The notes under the pieces were generated by a model that did no database searches, was not told the origin of the DNA, and worked only from the letters and a program-made list of their open reading frames with translations. A stretch of 64,000 bases of DNA. Origin: JALSNL01 sp036479585. GTDB lineage: Bacteria > Bacteroidota > Ignavibacteria > Ignavibacteriales > Melioribacteraceae. This document shows, piece by piece, positions 1-8,995 of the stretch. The position numbers and the translations under genes were made by a program. Positions within the stretch are counted from its first letter, which is position 1, and the number at the start of each line of letters is the position of its first letter. The stretch spans positions 2,356,001 to 2,420,000 of the forward strand of contig OZ245062.1 of the NCBI GenBank assembly GCA_965224785.1. Reading direction: 5' to 3'.

Positions 1-632
1 GTGTCAACTCCTTCATCATTTAACTTTGCAAATGATTTTACATCTATCGGTTCTTCATTTGCAATTCGTCTAATAATGCTAACACAATAAACCCCTAAAT
101 CAAGTAGAGAACCACCACCAGTTTCTTTTCTAAAACGAATATCATTTTTGTTAGGAATATCTACATCAAAGTGAGATTGTATAGTCTGTATTTCCCCAAT
201 AGTTCCTCCTCTAACCAAACTTAAAAATTTTTTTGTGAGTGGATGATACCTATACATAAGGGCTTCAGCTAGTAATAGTTTTTTTTGAAAAAAAATAGCT
301 ATCATTTCCTCAACTTCTTTTGAGTTTGGAGCCATTGGCTTTTCACAAAGAACAGGCTTGTTTGCTTCTGCACATTTTATGCTCCACTCCAAATGTAAAC
401 TGATTGGAAGTGGATTATAGATTGCATCAATATTTGGGTCAGTAAGTAATTCTTCATAACTGCCATAGGCTTTGGGAATGTCTAACTCAGTTGCAAATGT
501 TTTTGCTTTTTCTAATGAACGACTTGCAACTGCAACTACTTCAGAATTATCTACAGATTTGATTACTGGAATAATTGAAGATTTCCCAATAGCAGCAGTA
601 CTTAGGATTCCCCATCTTATTTTCTTTCTCAT
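1..632 (-). CDS. Gfo/Idh/MocA family oxidoreductase (C-terminus outside window)
   Basis: Only the first 210 codons lie in the window; the gene runs off position 1. I translated it from the ATG at 632. The N-terminus is a Rossmann fold (RWGILSTAAIGKSSI), followed by the family motif EKP at residues 97-99, where the Lys is the usual catalytic/cofactor-contacting residue. A GGGSLLDLGVY stretch near residue 175 is the start of the C-terminal alpha/beta substrate domain. Known members oxidise or reduce sugars and cyclitols with NAD(P). There is no signal peptide, so it is probably cytoplasmic. It lies 11 bp downstream of the PhyH-type gene and is the last visible gene of the sulfatase/rhamnosidase cluster. 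Substrate unknown; a role in oxidising a sugar released by the cluster is inference. Confidence 0.88.
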   Translation of the reverse strand, partial: MRKKIRWGILSTAAIGKSSIIPVIKSVDNSEVVAVASRSLEKAKTFATELDIPKAYGSYEELLTDPNIDAIYNPLPISLHLEWSIKCAEANKPVLCEKPMAPNSKEVEEMIAIFFQKKLLLAEALMYRYHPLTKKFLSLVRGGTIGEIQTIQSHFDVDIPNKNDIRFRKETGGGSLLDLGVYCVSIIRRIANEEPIDVKSFAKLNDEGVD

Positions 633-643
633 AAAATTTAGTT

Positions 644-1462
644 TTAGTCTTTAGAGAATAACAATGGATTAAGTTTACTTGCTCCAACTTCTCCAGGTTT
701 TTGTCCTGGGAAAAATGATTTAAAATCATTCTCTCTCATTTCGTGATCTGGATTAGTTAAAATAGTTCCGTCTGGAAAATAAATAATAGTCATAACTTCT
801 CTCATTAAATCAGTTTTATTTCCAGGAGCTCCGTGAAGAGTCCATCCATTATGAAATGTTACATCTCCAGCTTTCATTGCTGGTGTTTGAATCAGTTCAT
901 AATTATTTTCCTTTATCAAATTATTGAAATAGGATTCTGAATCATCGGAAATTTTATTATTACCGAAGTAACCTTTTTTATGTGAGCCGGAAGCGAAATA
1001 AAGAGTTGCCATTTCTTCAGTAATATCTATAAGAGGCATCCACATTGTTATTGATTGATTTGTATCAAGTGGCCAGTAATGTTGGTCTTGATGCCAAGGA
1101 GTAAAACCTCCTCCTCCTTCTTTGAACAAAGCTTGATCGTGATAAAGCCTAACACCATTGACCTTTGATAATTCTGCAGCAATTTTTGCAAAACGTTTGG
1201 CAAAGACGAAACGTTTTATGTTTTCATCCTCTGTCCATAAATTCAACATTTGCAGAAATGCTTTGCCATAAGTATCTCTATTTTGCAACTGACCTTCCTC
1301 TTTCTTTTTTGCTTGTACAATTGGATCTAAAGAATTTCTCAAGACATTGCAATCATTTACTGAACAAACTCCATCTAACCGAATATGTCCATTTTTTTGA
1401 TAAAGATTTATTTGTTCTTCAGACAATTTGTAATCATCATCCAAATTTTTATATATGTTCAT
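644..1462 (-). CDS. Phytanoyl-CoA dioxygenase (PhyH) family protein
   Basis: Fe(II)/2-oxoglutarate-dependent dioxygenase of about 272 residues. The iron triad is visible: H124 and D126 in WHQDQHYW and H210 in TLHGAPGN, with R221 placed to bind 2-oxoglutarate. I chose the ATG at 1462 rather than the in-frame start at 1492 because an AAAGGA ribosome site lies about 8 nt upstream. No signal peptide is seen, so it is probably cytosolic. Family members hydroxylate very different small molecules, and bacterial copies are common beside sugar catabolic genes, so the phytanoyl name says little about substrate. It sits between the UroD-like and Gfo/Idh genes, probably in one transcript. The oxygen-dependent chemistry implies use under at least microoxic conditions (inference). 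Confidence 0.85.
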   Translation of the reverse strand: MNIYKNLDDDYKLSEEQINLYQKNGHIRLDGVCSVNDCNVLRNSLDPIVQAKKKEEGQLQNRDTYGKAFLQMLNLWTEDENIKRFVFAKRFAKIAAELSKVNGVRLYHDQALFKEGGGGFTPWHQDQHYWPLDTNQSITMWMPLIDITEEMATLYFASGSHKKGYFGNNKISDDSESYFNNLIKENNYELIQTPAMKAGDVTFHNGWTLHGAPGNKTDLMREVMTIIYFPDGTILTNPDHEMRENDFKSFFPGQKPGEVGASKLNPLLFSKD

Positions 1463-1517
1463 TTTTTTCCTTTCATTTATTTTATTGTTCATAAATATTT
1501 GGTTACATAACTAAATA

Positions 1518-2537
1518 CTATATTCTAGCTTTTACCATTGCATAATAATTTTCAAGTGGAATGTACTCAGGGATACTGTTGCCTGAACCTAAAGCGTAAC
1601 CACCTTTATCATTTGTTAATTCTAATAATGCTTTAGCTCTTTTAGAAATTTCATCTGGAGTAGATGTAGCAAGAAAGTTAATATCAATTCCTCCAAAGAT
1701 TGCTATTCTATCTCCCCATTTTTCATAAGCTTTTTCAACCGGAATTATTTTATCTTCATACGAGTGTTTTGCATCATAGCCAATGTCATCAATAACATCA
1801 TCCATTACTGCATCAAGATTTCCGCAAGAATGTAGAACAATTGGTTTGTTTTTTTTATGAACCGCTTCAACAATTTTCTTATGCCACGGGAAAATATATT
1901 CTTTTAAAGTATCAGGAGAAAGCATTGTTTGATTACTAAATCCCCAATCATCATTACCCACGAATGCACCGACACTATTGATTGATCCCACAATTTCATA
2001 ATATCTAAGTAATCGTGAACCAATTGAATCAACTATTTTTTTAAGGAGTTCAGGGTTTTCAAATATCATCATAGATAAAGTATCAAACCCTAAAAGATTA
2101 ACTGTGTTTTCTAAAACACCATAACTTCCAAAGACTATAAACTTCATTCCATCTGGTAGTTCCTTTCCCATTTCATCAAATATTTCATAGTTTCCATCAT
2201 TAGCATTTGGCCACGGATATTCTTCAAAACTCTTTTCATCAAATATTGTACTCTTAACATTTAATGATCTTGATTCTTGTTCCTCAAAATCTTGAAAAGG
2301 AAATGAGAGCAAATCCCCTTCCCAGCTTGGCGGAGCAACAAAATCGTAACCTAGTTTATAATACATTTGAATATACTTTCTGTATTCATTGTGGGCTTCA
2401 TTATTTGTTTTGTATTCATTTTTATCTTCTATAAATCTTAAAGGATTATTAATAATGAATTCGAATAAAGGAACTCTCTTTGGTTTTTCTCTTGCAAATA
2501 CTGATAGAATATTTTCAAAGTCTGGTTTTAGTTTCAT
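1518..2537 (-). CDS. Uroporphyrinogen decarboxylase (URO-D) family protein
   Basis: 339 residues matching the URO-D fold family in its methyltransferase-like branch. Near residue 240 there is HSCGN, the His-x-Cys zinc signature of MtaA/CmuA-type corrinoid methyltransferases, and near the C-terminus GSGNSIPEYIP, typical of this branch. It is not expected to be the haem-pathway HemE, because that enzyme lacks the HxCG motif and sits in a different context. It ends 55 bp upstream of the PhyH start and begins 6 bp after the sulfatase stop, so it belongs to the same operon. Proteins of this branch are often found in glycan clusters without a proven reaction; methyl transfer or demethylation of a sugar or aromatic aglycone is only a guess. 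Confidence 0.82.
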   Translation of the reverse strand: MKLKPDFENILSVFAREKPKRVPLFEFIINNPLRFIEDKNEYKTNNEAHNEYRKYIQMYYKLGYDFVAPPSWEGDLLSFPFQDFEEQESRSLNVKSTIFDEKSFEEYPWPNANDGNYEIFDEMGKELPDGMKFIVFGSYGVLENTVNLLGFDTLSMMIFENPELLKKIVDSIGSRLLRYYEIVGSINSVGAFVGNDDWGFSNQTMLSPDTLKEYIFPWHKKIVEAVHKKNKPIVLHSCGNLDAVMDDVIDDIGYDAKHSYEDKIIPVEKAYEKWGDRIAIFGGIDINFLATSTPDEISKRAKALLELTNDKGGYALGSGNSIPEYIPLENYYAMVKARI

Positions 2538-2543
2538 AATAAT

Positions 2544-4013
2544 TTAATTTTTATTTATATAACTTTTCAACTCTTCATAGTCTTTGTATAATTCCCAAAC
2601 ATCACCAGTCTCTTTTTGAAAATTATAAATTTTATTTCGATACAATTCTACTAACTTTTCAAAGTTTTTATTATAAGCAAGATTATCTATTTCATCTGGA
2701 TCATTTTTCAAATCGTAAAGCTCAAATTTTGGTCGCTGCAAATAATTTTTTACTTTTCGTTTACCAATGTATTCCAAATTATTGTTTCTTATCAAATTTA
2801 GGAAAGGTAAGGTTTCAACTCCTAATGGAAAACCTTGTTCATAAGCTAAGTTCCAAATGAATTTATAATTTCTATCTCGTATCATCCTCATTGGATAGTA
2901 CATCTGGATTTCGTGAAAAGTATGGGAAGCATAAACTGTATCAAATCCAACACTCTTTTCTTTTCCTAGCTGTTCTTTGAATGATCTTCCGTGAAAATTA
3001 TAATTCGATAAATTAACTCCGGCAAAATCAAGAAGAGTTGGAGTAATATCTGTGAAATTTACCAACGCATCTGAAATAGTATTTTGTTTCTCTTGAAATG
3101 GGTTTCGAAAAACGAACGGGAGTCTAATGCCTGGTTCATAAAGATTTGCTTTTGCTCCTGGGAATGGACGACCATTATCAGAAGTGAAGAGAATTATTGT
3201 ATCATCCCAGTGTCCCGTTTCTTTTAATACTTTTATAAGTTGAAGAAGCCCTTTATCAGCACGCTCAGCCGACATATAATATTTTGCAAGTTCTTCTCTT
3301 ATTTCAGACACATCCGGTAAATGATTAGGAACAATTACATTTTTAGGTAAAATATTTTTTGAACCTTTTCTCTTGTAAGGAGAGTGCGGTTCTAATGTTG
3401 CAAAGTAAAGAAAAAAAGGAGAAGTGGAATCTTCAGTTATAAACTCTCGCATATCCTCAGCTAATAGCTTAGGCGAACGTGAACTCGCAAAAGGATAGTA
3501 TGGCGATTCATCAAAAGCTTTCCAAACTTCATCAGGTAACTCAGCCTTCTTAGGATGATAATCTTGAAAGTGAAAAACAGCTTCCGGTGCAAGATGAAAT
3601 TTTCCTACTCGCATTGTTCTGTAACCAACGCTATCTAAAATAACTGGTAATGATTTAACATAATCAAACGCTGTAAAGTGATGCTCAAAATGTGAATGAC
3701 CATAGTGACCATTTGCGTGATTGTATAAACCAGTAAGTATTACTGAACGACTTGCGGAACAAGTTGGAGTTGTACAAAATGCATTGTTAAATCGTGTTCC
3801 TTCTTTTGCAAGTACATCCAAGCCCGGAGTGTTTATTATTTTATTTCCATAACATCCAGCATCATCCGTTCCTAAGTCATCAACTACATAAAGAATGATG
3901 TTTGGTTGTTTTTTACTTTCTGAAAAATTTTTTATATTTTTTTGTTCTTCACTACAAGCAGCAATCATTAAAAGAAATAAAATAGCAATGATAGTTTCAA
4001 TTATTTTGTCCAA
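2544..4013 (-). CDS. Sulfatase, predicted lipoprotein
   Basis: 489 residues. The N-terminus is a lipoprotein signal ending IAAC, with C20 as lipidation site. The S1 sulfatase core follows: metal ligands D45/D46 in VVDDLGTDDAG, and the formylglycine motif CSASRSVILTG with C85 as the residue to be converted; this is the C-x-A-x-R version of the motif. A second metal patch is SDNGRPF near residue 280. The C-terminal subdomain carries the usual YDLKNDPDEIDNLA segment. It should remove sulfate esters from glycans at the cell envelope after maturation by a formylglycine-generating or anSME enzyme, which is not in the window. The position between the UroD-like gene and the PQQ dehydrogenase, near GH78, suggests a sulfated rhamnose-containing substrate (inference). 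Confidence 0.9.
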   Translation of the reverse strand: MDKIIETIIAILFLLMIAACSEEQKNIKNFSESKKQPNIILYVVDDLGTDDAGCYGNKIINTPGLDVLAKEGTRFNNAFCTTPTCSASRSVILTGLYNHANGHYGHSHFEHHFTAFDYVKSLPVILDSVGYRTMRVGKFHLAPEAVFHFQDYHPKKAELPDEVWKAFDESPYYPFASSRSPKLLAEDMREFITEDSTSPFFLYFATLEPHSPYKRKGSKNILPKNVIVPNHLPDVSEIREELAKYYMSAERADKGLLQLIKVLKETGHWDDTIILFTSDNGRPFPGAKANLYEPGIRLPFVFRNPFQEKQNTISDALVNFTDITPTLLDFAGVNLSNYNFHGRSFKEQLGKEKSVGFDTVYASHTFHEIQMYYPMRMIRDRNYKFIWNLAYEQGFPLGVETLPFLNLIRNNNLEYIGKRKVKNYLQRPKFELYDLKNDPDEIDNLAYNKNFEKLVELYRNKIYNFQKETGDVWELYKDYEELKSYINKN

Positions 4014-4045
4014 TGTAATTCTAGTATTAATTAACCAATTATTTT

Positions 4046-6184
4046 TTAATCTGGCAATGAAAAAGCCACATAACTATCTCCAGATTTTGTTCCTACCTTT
4101 CCACCGCCACAAGCTATTACAATGTATTGTTTGCCATCTATAACATAAGTTGATGGAGTTGCAAAACCAGCTGCCGGAAGATTTTCTTCCCACAAAAGTT
4201 TACCGTTATCTTTGTTATAGGCTCGTATTTTTTCATCTAAAGTAGCAGCAATTATAAGAACACCTCCGGAAGTAACAACTGCACCTCCGTAATTTTCAAC
4301 ACCGGTTTCTTCTGCATAACTATTTTTATTTAGCGGATGATTGCCAAACGGAATCTGCCATTTTATTTCACCTTTGTTCAAATCAATAGCAGTCAATTGC
4401 CCCCAAGGTGGAGTAATCCCCGGCATATCATCGGGAGCCATAAAACGTTTGTAGCCAGTATAGGTATAGGGATAAGGCCAACTGCTAGCATATTCAATAT
4501 TATCAACTTTTTCATCAGTGTCAAACAGAAATGGAATAAGTGCATTTGTTTCATAATCCTTTAAAGTTTTGAATGTTGGCATAATTCCTTTTCCATTCTT
4601 AAGAATATTTAAGACAGAATCCTTTTTCATTCTACTTTTTAGATTTACTAAGGCAGGTGTTTTACCAAACATCTCTCCACCTTCTCTTTCTCTTCCATGA
4701 CAAACAGCACAGTTAATTTCGTAAACTTTTTTTCCATAATCTCGTACGTATTGACTTTCAGCCATTTCAAATTTATTCATTTTAAAATACCAAGGCATTT
4801 CATTTGAGTTAACGTATAAAGTGGCAGTAGCTGAATCAAAGGCAGCACCTCCCCATTCCGCTCCTCCATCTGTACCAGGAAATATTAATTGACTTTCTAA
4901 ACTTGGTGGATTAAATACGGTTAACTTTTCATTGTCTCCAAGTACACCTTCAGCAAATTCTTTAACTTGTTCATCTCGTTTAGCTAAATCTTCCTTAGTA
5001 ATAAATTGTCTTGCAAATGGAGGCGGCTTTGTTGGGAACGGTTGAGTGGCAGAAGTTTTTTCTCCGACAAGTGTGGAGGATGTTACAGACCTTTCTTCAA
5101 CTGGAAATAATGGTTTACCAGTTTCTCTATCTAGTAAAAATACGAATCCTTGTTTTGTTATTTGTGCAACTGCATCAATTTGCTTACCATCGTGTTTTAC
5201 ACTTACTAAATTTGGAGGAGCAGGCAAATCCCAATCCCATAAATCGTGATGAATAATTTGATAATGCCAAACTCTCTCTCCAGTTGCAGCATTTAGAGCA
5301 AGAACTGAATTTGCAAATAAATTATCTCCATGTCTATCTCCCCCATAAAAATCATAGGAAGGAGCACCAGTTGCCATAAAAACAATTCCTCTTTCTACAT
5401 CCAAACTCATCCCCGACCAAGCATTAGCGCCACCACTTTTTTTCCAAGCATCTTTTGGCCAAGTGTCATATCCAAATTCTCCTGGGTGAGGTATTGTATG
5501 GAATATCCATTCCATTTTTCCTGTACGAACATTGTATGCTCTTACATGTCCAGGAACTGGGCCGGTACTTTCAGAAACTCTAGAACCCATAATTAGTAAA
5601 TCCTTAAACACAATTCCGGGGGAAGTTACTACAATAAAATTATCACTAACATCTCGTCCCAATCCATCGTGCAAATCAACCTTTCCACTATCTCCAAATG
5701 ATGGAATAAGTTTTCCAGTTTTAGAATTTATTGCATATAAAAAACTACCTGCACCTATTAGAATTCTTTTATCATTCCCATCTTCCCAATATGCCATTCC
5801 CCTATTGTTACTCATATTATAACCAGAGAATTTATTGTCAAACGGATCAAACTTCCAAATCTCTTTTCCGGTTTTAGCATCTAGTGCAAATAACTTAACC
5901 TTAGCAGAAGTTCCATACAATATTCCATCAATGATTAATGGATTGCACTGAATTTGCGATCTACCTTCTGGGTCAGCATCATTGCTATGATACTCCCAAG
6001 CAACTTCTAATTTATTTACATTTTTAGTATTAATCTGATTAATTTCAGCATAGTGATTTACATTGTTACCACCAAGATAATTTGACCAGTCAAAATCTTT
6101 AGGCCCATTTTGTTTTTTGGAAGTACATTGTGTTAAAAGGAATGCAACTACAAATACGATATAAAAACTATATTTTTGTTTCAT
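4046..6184 (-). CDS. PQQ-dependent dehydrogenase with cytochrome c motif, lipoprotein
   Basis: 712 residues from the ATG at 6184. An in-frame start at 6292 would overlap the upstream rhamnosidase gene and bury the signal peptide, so I reject it. The N-terminus is a lipoprotein signal with lipobox LTQC (C20). The body is an eight-bladed quinoprotein propeller with repeated tryptophan-dock segments such as KTGKEIWKFDP, ATGERVWHYQIIHHDLWDWDLPAPPNL and KGEIKWQIPFG, resembling membrane glucose dehydrogenases. A haem c site CAVCH lies near residue 490, inserted within the propeller sequence rather than at an end. It should oxidise a sugar or alcohol in the periplasm and pass electrons to its own haem. 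PQQ biosynthesis genes are not in the window. Confidence 0.88.
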   Translation of the reverse strand: MKQKYSFYIVFVVAFLLTQCTSKKQNGPKDFDWSNYLGGNNVNHYAEINQINTKNVNKLEVAWEYHSNDADPEGRSQIQCNPLIIDGILYGTSAKVKLFALDAKTGKEIWKFDPFDNKFSGYNMSNNRGMAYWEDGNDKRILIGAGSFLYAINSKTGKLIPSFGDSGKVDLHDGLGRDVSDNFIVVTSPGIVFKDLLIMGSRVSESTGPVPGHVRAYNVRTGKMEWIFHTIPHPGEFGYDTWPKDAWKKSGGANAWSGMSLDVERGIVFMATGAPSYDFYGGDRHGDNLFANSVLALNAATGERVWHYQIIHHDLWDWDLPAPPNLVSVKHDGKQIDAVAQITKQGFVFLLDRETGKPLFPVEERSVTSSTLVGEKTSATQPFPTKPPPFARQFITKEDLAKRDEQVKEFAEGVLGDNEKLTVFNPPSLESQLIFPGTDGGAEWGGAAFDSATATLYVNSNEMPWYFKMNKFEMAESQYVRDYGKKVYEINCAVCHGREREGGEMFGKTPALVNLKSRMKKDSVLNILKNGKGIMPTFKTLKDYETNALIPFLFDTDEKVDNIEYASSWPYPYTYTGYKRFMAPDDMPGITPPWGQLTAIDLNKGEIKWQIPFGNHPLNKNSYAEETGVENYGGAVVTSGGVLIIAATLDEKIRAYNKDNGKLLWEENLPAAGFATPSTYVIDGKQYIVIACGGGKVGTKSGDSYVAFSLPD

Positions 6185-6227
6185 ATAATTGATTTGTTTT
6201 TTGTTAAATAAATTTAAGATTGAATTA

Positions 6228-8945
6228 TTATTTAATCTGAGTTGTATTGAAACTATAATTTCCAGATCCAACTTCAAGAACAACATTTCCATTTATTTCT
6301 TTTGCATTCTTAATTACTTCCAAAATAGGTTTCCCATTTTCCATTACATTTGTAAATTTTGTACTGGATAAAATAATTTTAGCAGAAGTATTTGGAGGTA
6401 TCACAACATTCACTTTTAGTTTATCTCCATTTAATTCCCATCCAGATTCTATCTTACCATATCCACTTTCATAAGTAGTTTTTGCAAAACTTAGTCTAGC
6501 ATCTGGTTGTGGATTTATAATAATTTTCTTATAACCTGGTTCACCAATTTCTAATCCGGCAACAACTCGGTACATCCAATCGCCAATAGCACCATAGGCA
6601 TAATGATTGAAAGAGTTCATCGTAACATTCTGAAATGTACTATCAGTTTTTATTCCATCCCATCTTTCCCAAATAGTTGTAGCGCCCATTTTTACCGGAT
6701 ACAACCAAGATGGAAATGTTTCCTGAAGTAGAAGATCATAAGCAACATCCGTCCTTCCATTATCTGATAAAACATGACAAATATATGGTGTACCTAAAAA
6801 CCCAGTTGACAAATGATTTTTCCTATCTCTAATATTTTGAACAAGATTTTCTACTGCATTTGGCTTTTGTTTATCGGAAAGTAAATCGAACATAAGTGCA
6901 AGAACGTAAGAGGTTTGACTATCAGATGAAGTTCGTCCTAAAGGTGTGAGATAATTATTACTAAAAGCTTTTTTTACTTTTTCAAAAACTTTTGCATACT
7001 CTTTAACATCTTCATCTTTACCCAGCTCTTGTGCAGCTTTAATTAGTATTTTAGTTGAATATGCATAAAAGGCTGTGGCTATTAGGTCTTGGCTAGTATG
7101 TCCATCTGGCACTGTCCATTTAGCAAGTTCTGGTTTATAGAAAAGCCAATCGCCAAAAACACTTCCGCCTTTCCAAATAAAATTATCTCCAGCATCAATT
7201 CTAATAAAATCAACATATTTTTTCATAGAGGGATATTGATTTTCGAGAATTCTTTTGTCGCCATAAACTTGATACATAGTCCATGGAGCAATTGTAACAA
7301 CATCTGCCCATCCCGCTGACGCTTTGACTTCACCAAGAACATTTGGGACTACAAATGGTATTGCACCTCTTTCATCTTGTTCCGCTTCAACATCTTTTAA
7401 CCACTTTGTAAAAAATGAAGCCACATCCATATTATATGCTGCGGTTCTAACAAAAGCTTGTGCATCTCCAGTCCATCCCATTCGTTCATCTCTTTGCGGA
7501 CAGTCAGTAGGAACATCTAAGAAATTACCTTTCTCTCCCCACTGAATATTTTTTTGCAACTGATTGATTTGTGTATTGGAGCATTCAAAAGTACCAGAAG
7601 GTTTCATATCAGAATGAATGACAATTCCAGTTAAATTTTCTGGTTTAAGATTACCAGGAAACCCTTCAAGAGCAACATATCTAAAACCCATAAATGTAAA
7701 TTTAGGTTCATAGGTTTCTAAACCTTTTCCCTTTAATGTATATTTTGTAGTTGCCTTTGCAGAACGTAAATTATCTGTATAAAACTCTCCGTGTTTATCT
7801 AACACTTCAGCATATTTCATAGTAACTACAGTTCTGGCAGCCCCTTTAACATTAAGCTTTACCCAACCAACCATATTTTGACCCATGTCTGCAACAAGTG
7901 TTCCTTTGGGAGTTTTCCAAATTTTAATAGGTTTCAGTTCTTGAATTCTTTTTACCGGGACTGATATTGTGGGAACTAAATTTTCAAGTTTATAATTAGC
8001 TACTTTAACATTTTTCCAATTACTAAAATCATAACTAGAAGTATTCCATCCTCCTAATTCTTTATTAGCATTATAGCTTTCACCATTATAAATACTATTG
8101 AGTGTAATAGCACCATCTCCGGTTGCCTTCCACGATTTATCTGTGCTTATTATTTTTGTAGTTCCGTCTTTATACTTAATTACAAGTTGACATAACAACC
8201 CAAGTTTTTTTCCATAATATCCTGATTGATCTTCCCAACCAATATTTCCTTTGTACCAGCCATCTCCAAGCATTGCACCAATAGTATTTCCTTCCGAGTT
8301 TAACAAACTGGTTACATCATACACTTGATATTGTAACCTCTTTTGATAAGTTGTCCACCCTGGAGTAAATAAATCATCGCTTACTTTTTTACCATTGAGA
8401 CTAAGTTCGTAAATTCCATGTGCAGTTACATAAACTCTTGCTTTAGAAATTTCGTTAGTTAGTGTGAAATCTTTTCTTAAGTAAAATGCAGGGCCATTTG
8501 GAAGAGTATCTTGAACGGGTTCAATCCATTTTGCTTTCCATTCTTCTAAATTTAATATTCCCATTTCCCAATATGAAGGAACACTCCAAGAGGACTCGTT
8601 GTTATGGTTATCCCAAATTTTAACTTGCCAGAAATATCTTTTAGTAGATTCTAAAACTGATCCAGTATAGCTAACCAAGTTAGACTTTGAAGATTTAATT
8701 TTACCAGTCTCCCAAACAAATTCATCTGAAAAAGATTGTGTTTCTGAAACACGTATCGAATAATATGTCTGTAATATATTTCTTCCAGAAGATTTAATCT
8801 TCCAACTTAGTCTTGGACTATCAGTTTCAATCCCAATTGGATTAACTCTATGTTCACATGTAAGATCGTATAATGAAAGTTCTTGACTAAAAGTCATAGT
8901 AGAAATTAAAAATAAGAGAGGGAGAAGAAAGATTTTCTTTATCAT
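6228..8945 (-). CDS. Alpha-L-rhamnosidase, GH78
   Basis: 905 residues, normal for GH78. Signal peptide at 1-21 ending TFSQ. Domain order: Fn3-like domain with the family opening LTCEHRVNPIGIETDSPRLSW (20-130), beta-sandwich Bac_rhamnosid_N (150-330), concanavalin-like domain (335-445), (alpha/alpha)6 barrel (455-810) and a C-terminal beta domain. In the barrel, DCPQRDERMGWTGDAQAF near residue 488 carries the acidic residues of the active site and TTIWERWDG near 760 the general-base Glu region. There is no T9SS tag, so a periplasmic location is likely. It cleaves terminal alpha-L-rhamnose from oligosaccharides or glycosides. It lies 43 bp upstream of the PQQ dehydrogenase start. AAAAGGATAAATA precedes the ATG. 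Confidence 0.93.
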   Translation of the reverse strand: MIKKIFLLPLLFLISTMTFSQELSLYDLTCEHRVNPIGIETDSPRLSWKIKSSGRNILQTYYSIRVSETQSFSDEFVWETGKIKSSKSNLVSYTGSVLESTKRYFWQVKIWDNHNNESSWSVPSYWEMGILNLEEWKAKWIEPVQDTLPNGPAFYLRKDFTLTNEISKARVYVTAHGIYELSLNGKKVSDDLFTPGWTTYQKRLQYQVYDVTSLLNSEGNTIGAMLGDGWYKGNIGWEDQSGYYGKKLGLLCQLVIKYKDGTTKIISTDKSWKATGDGAITLNSIYNGESYNANKELGGWNTSSYDFSNWKNVKVANYKLENLVPTISVPVKRIQELKPIKIWKTPKGTLVADMGQNMVGWVKLNVKGAARTVVTMKYAEVLDKHGEFYTDNLRSAKATTKYTLKGKGLETYEPKFTFMGFRYVALEGFPGNLKPENLTGIVIHSDMKPSGTFECSNTQINQLQKNIQWGEKGNFLDVPTDCPQRDERMGWTGDAQAFVRTAAYNMDVASFFTKWLKDVEAEQDERGAIPFVVPNVLGEVKASAGWADVVTIAPWTMYQVYGDKRILENQYPSMKKYVDFIRIDAGDNFIWKGGSVFGDWLFYKPELAKWTVPDGHTSQDLIATAFYAYSTKILIKAAQELGKDEDVKEYAKVFEKVKKAFSNNYLTPLGRTSSDSQTSYVLALMFDLLSDKQKPNAVENLVQNIRDRKNHLSTGFLGTPYICHVLSDNGRTDVAYDLLLQETFPSWLYPVKMGATTIWERWDGIKTDSTFQNVTMNSFNHYAYGAIGDWMYRVVAGLEIGEPGYKKIIINPQPDARLSFAKTTYESGYGKIESGWELNGDKLKVNVVIPPNTSAKIILSSTKFTNVMENGKPILEVIKNAKEINGNVVLEVGSGNYSFNTTQIK

Positions 8946-8995
8946 TATTTATCCTTTTCTTTTGGAATATTTCAGATAAAACTTTACAGTAAGTA

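Noticed and set aside
1518..2537. HemE of the haem pathway
   Set aside because: The HSCGN zinc motif and the catabolic context place it in the methyltransferase-like branch.
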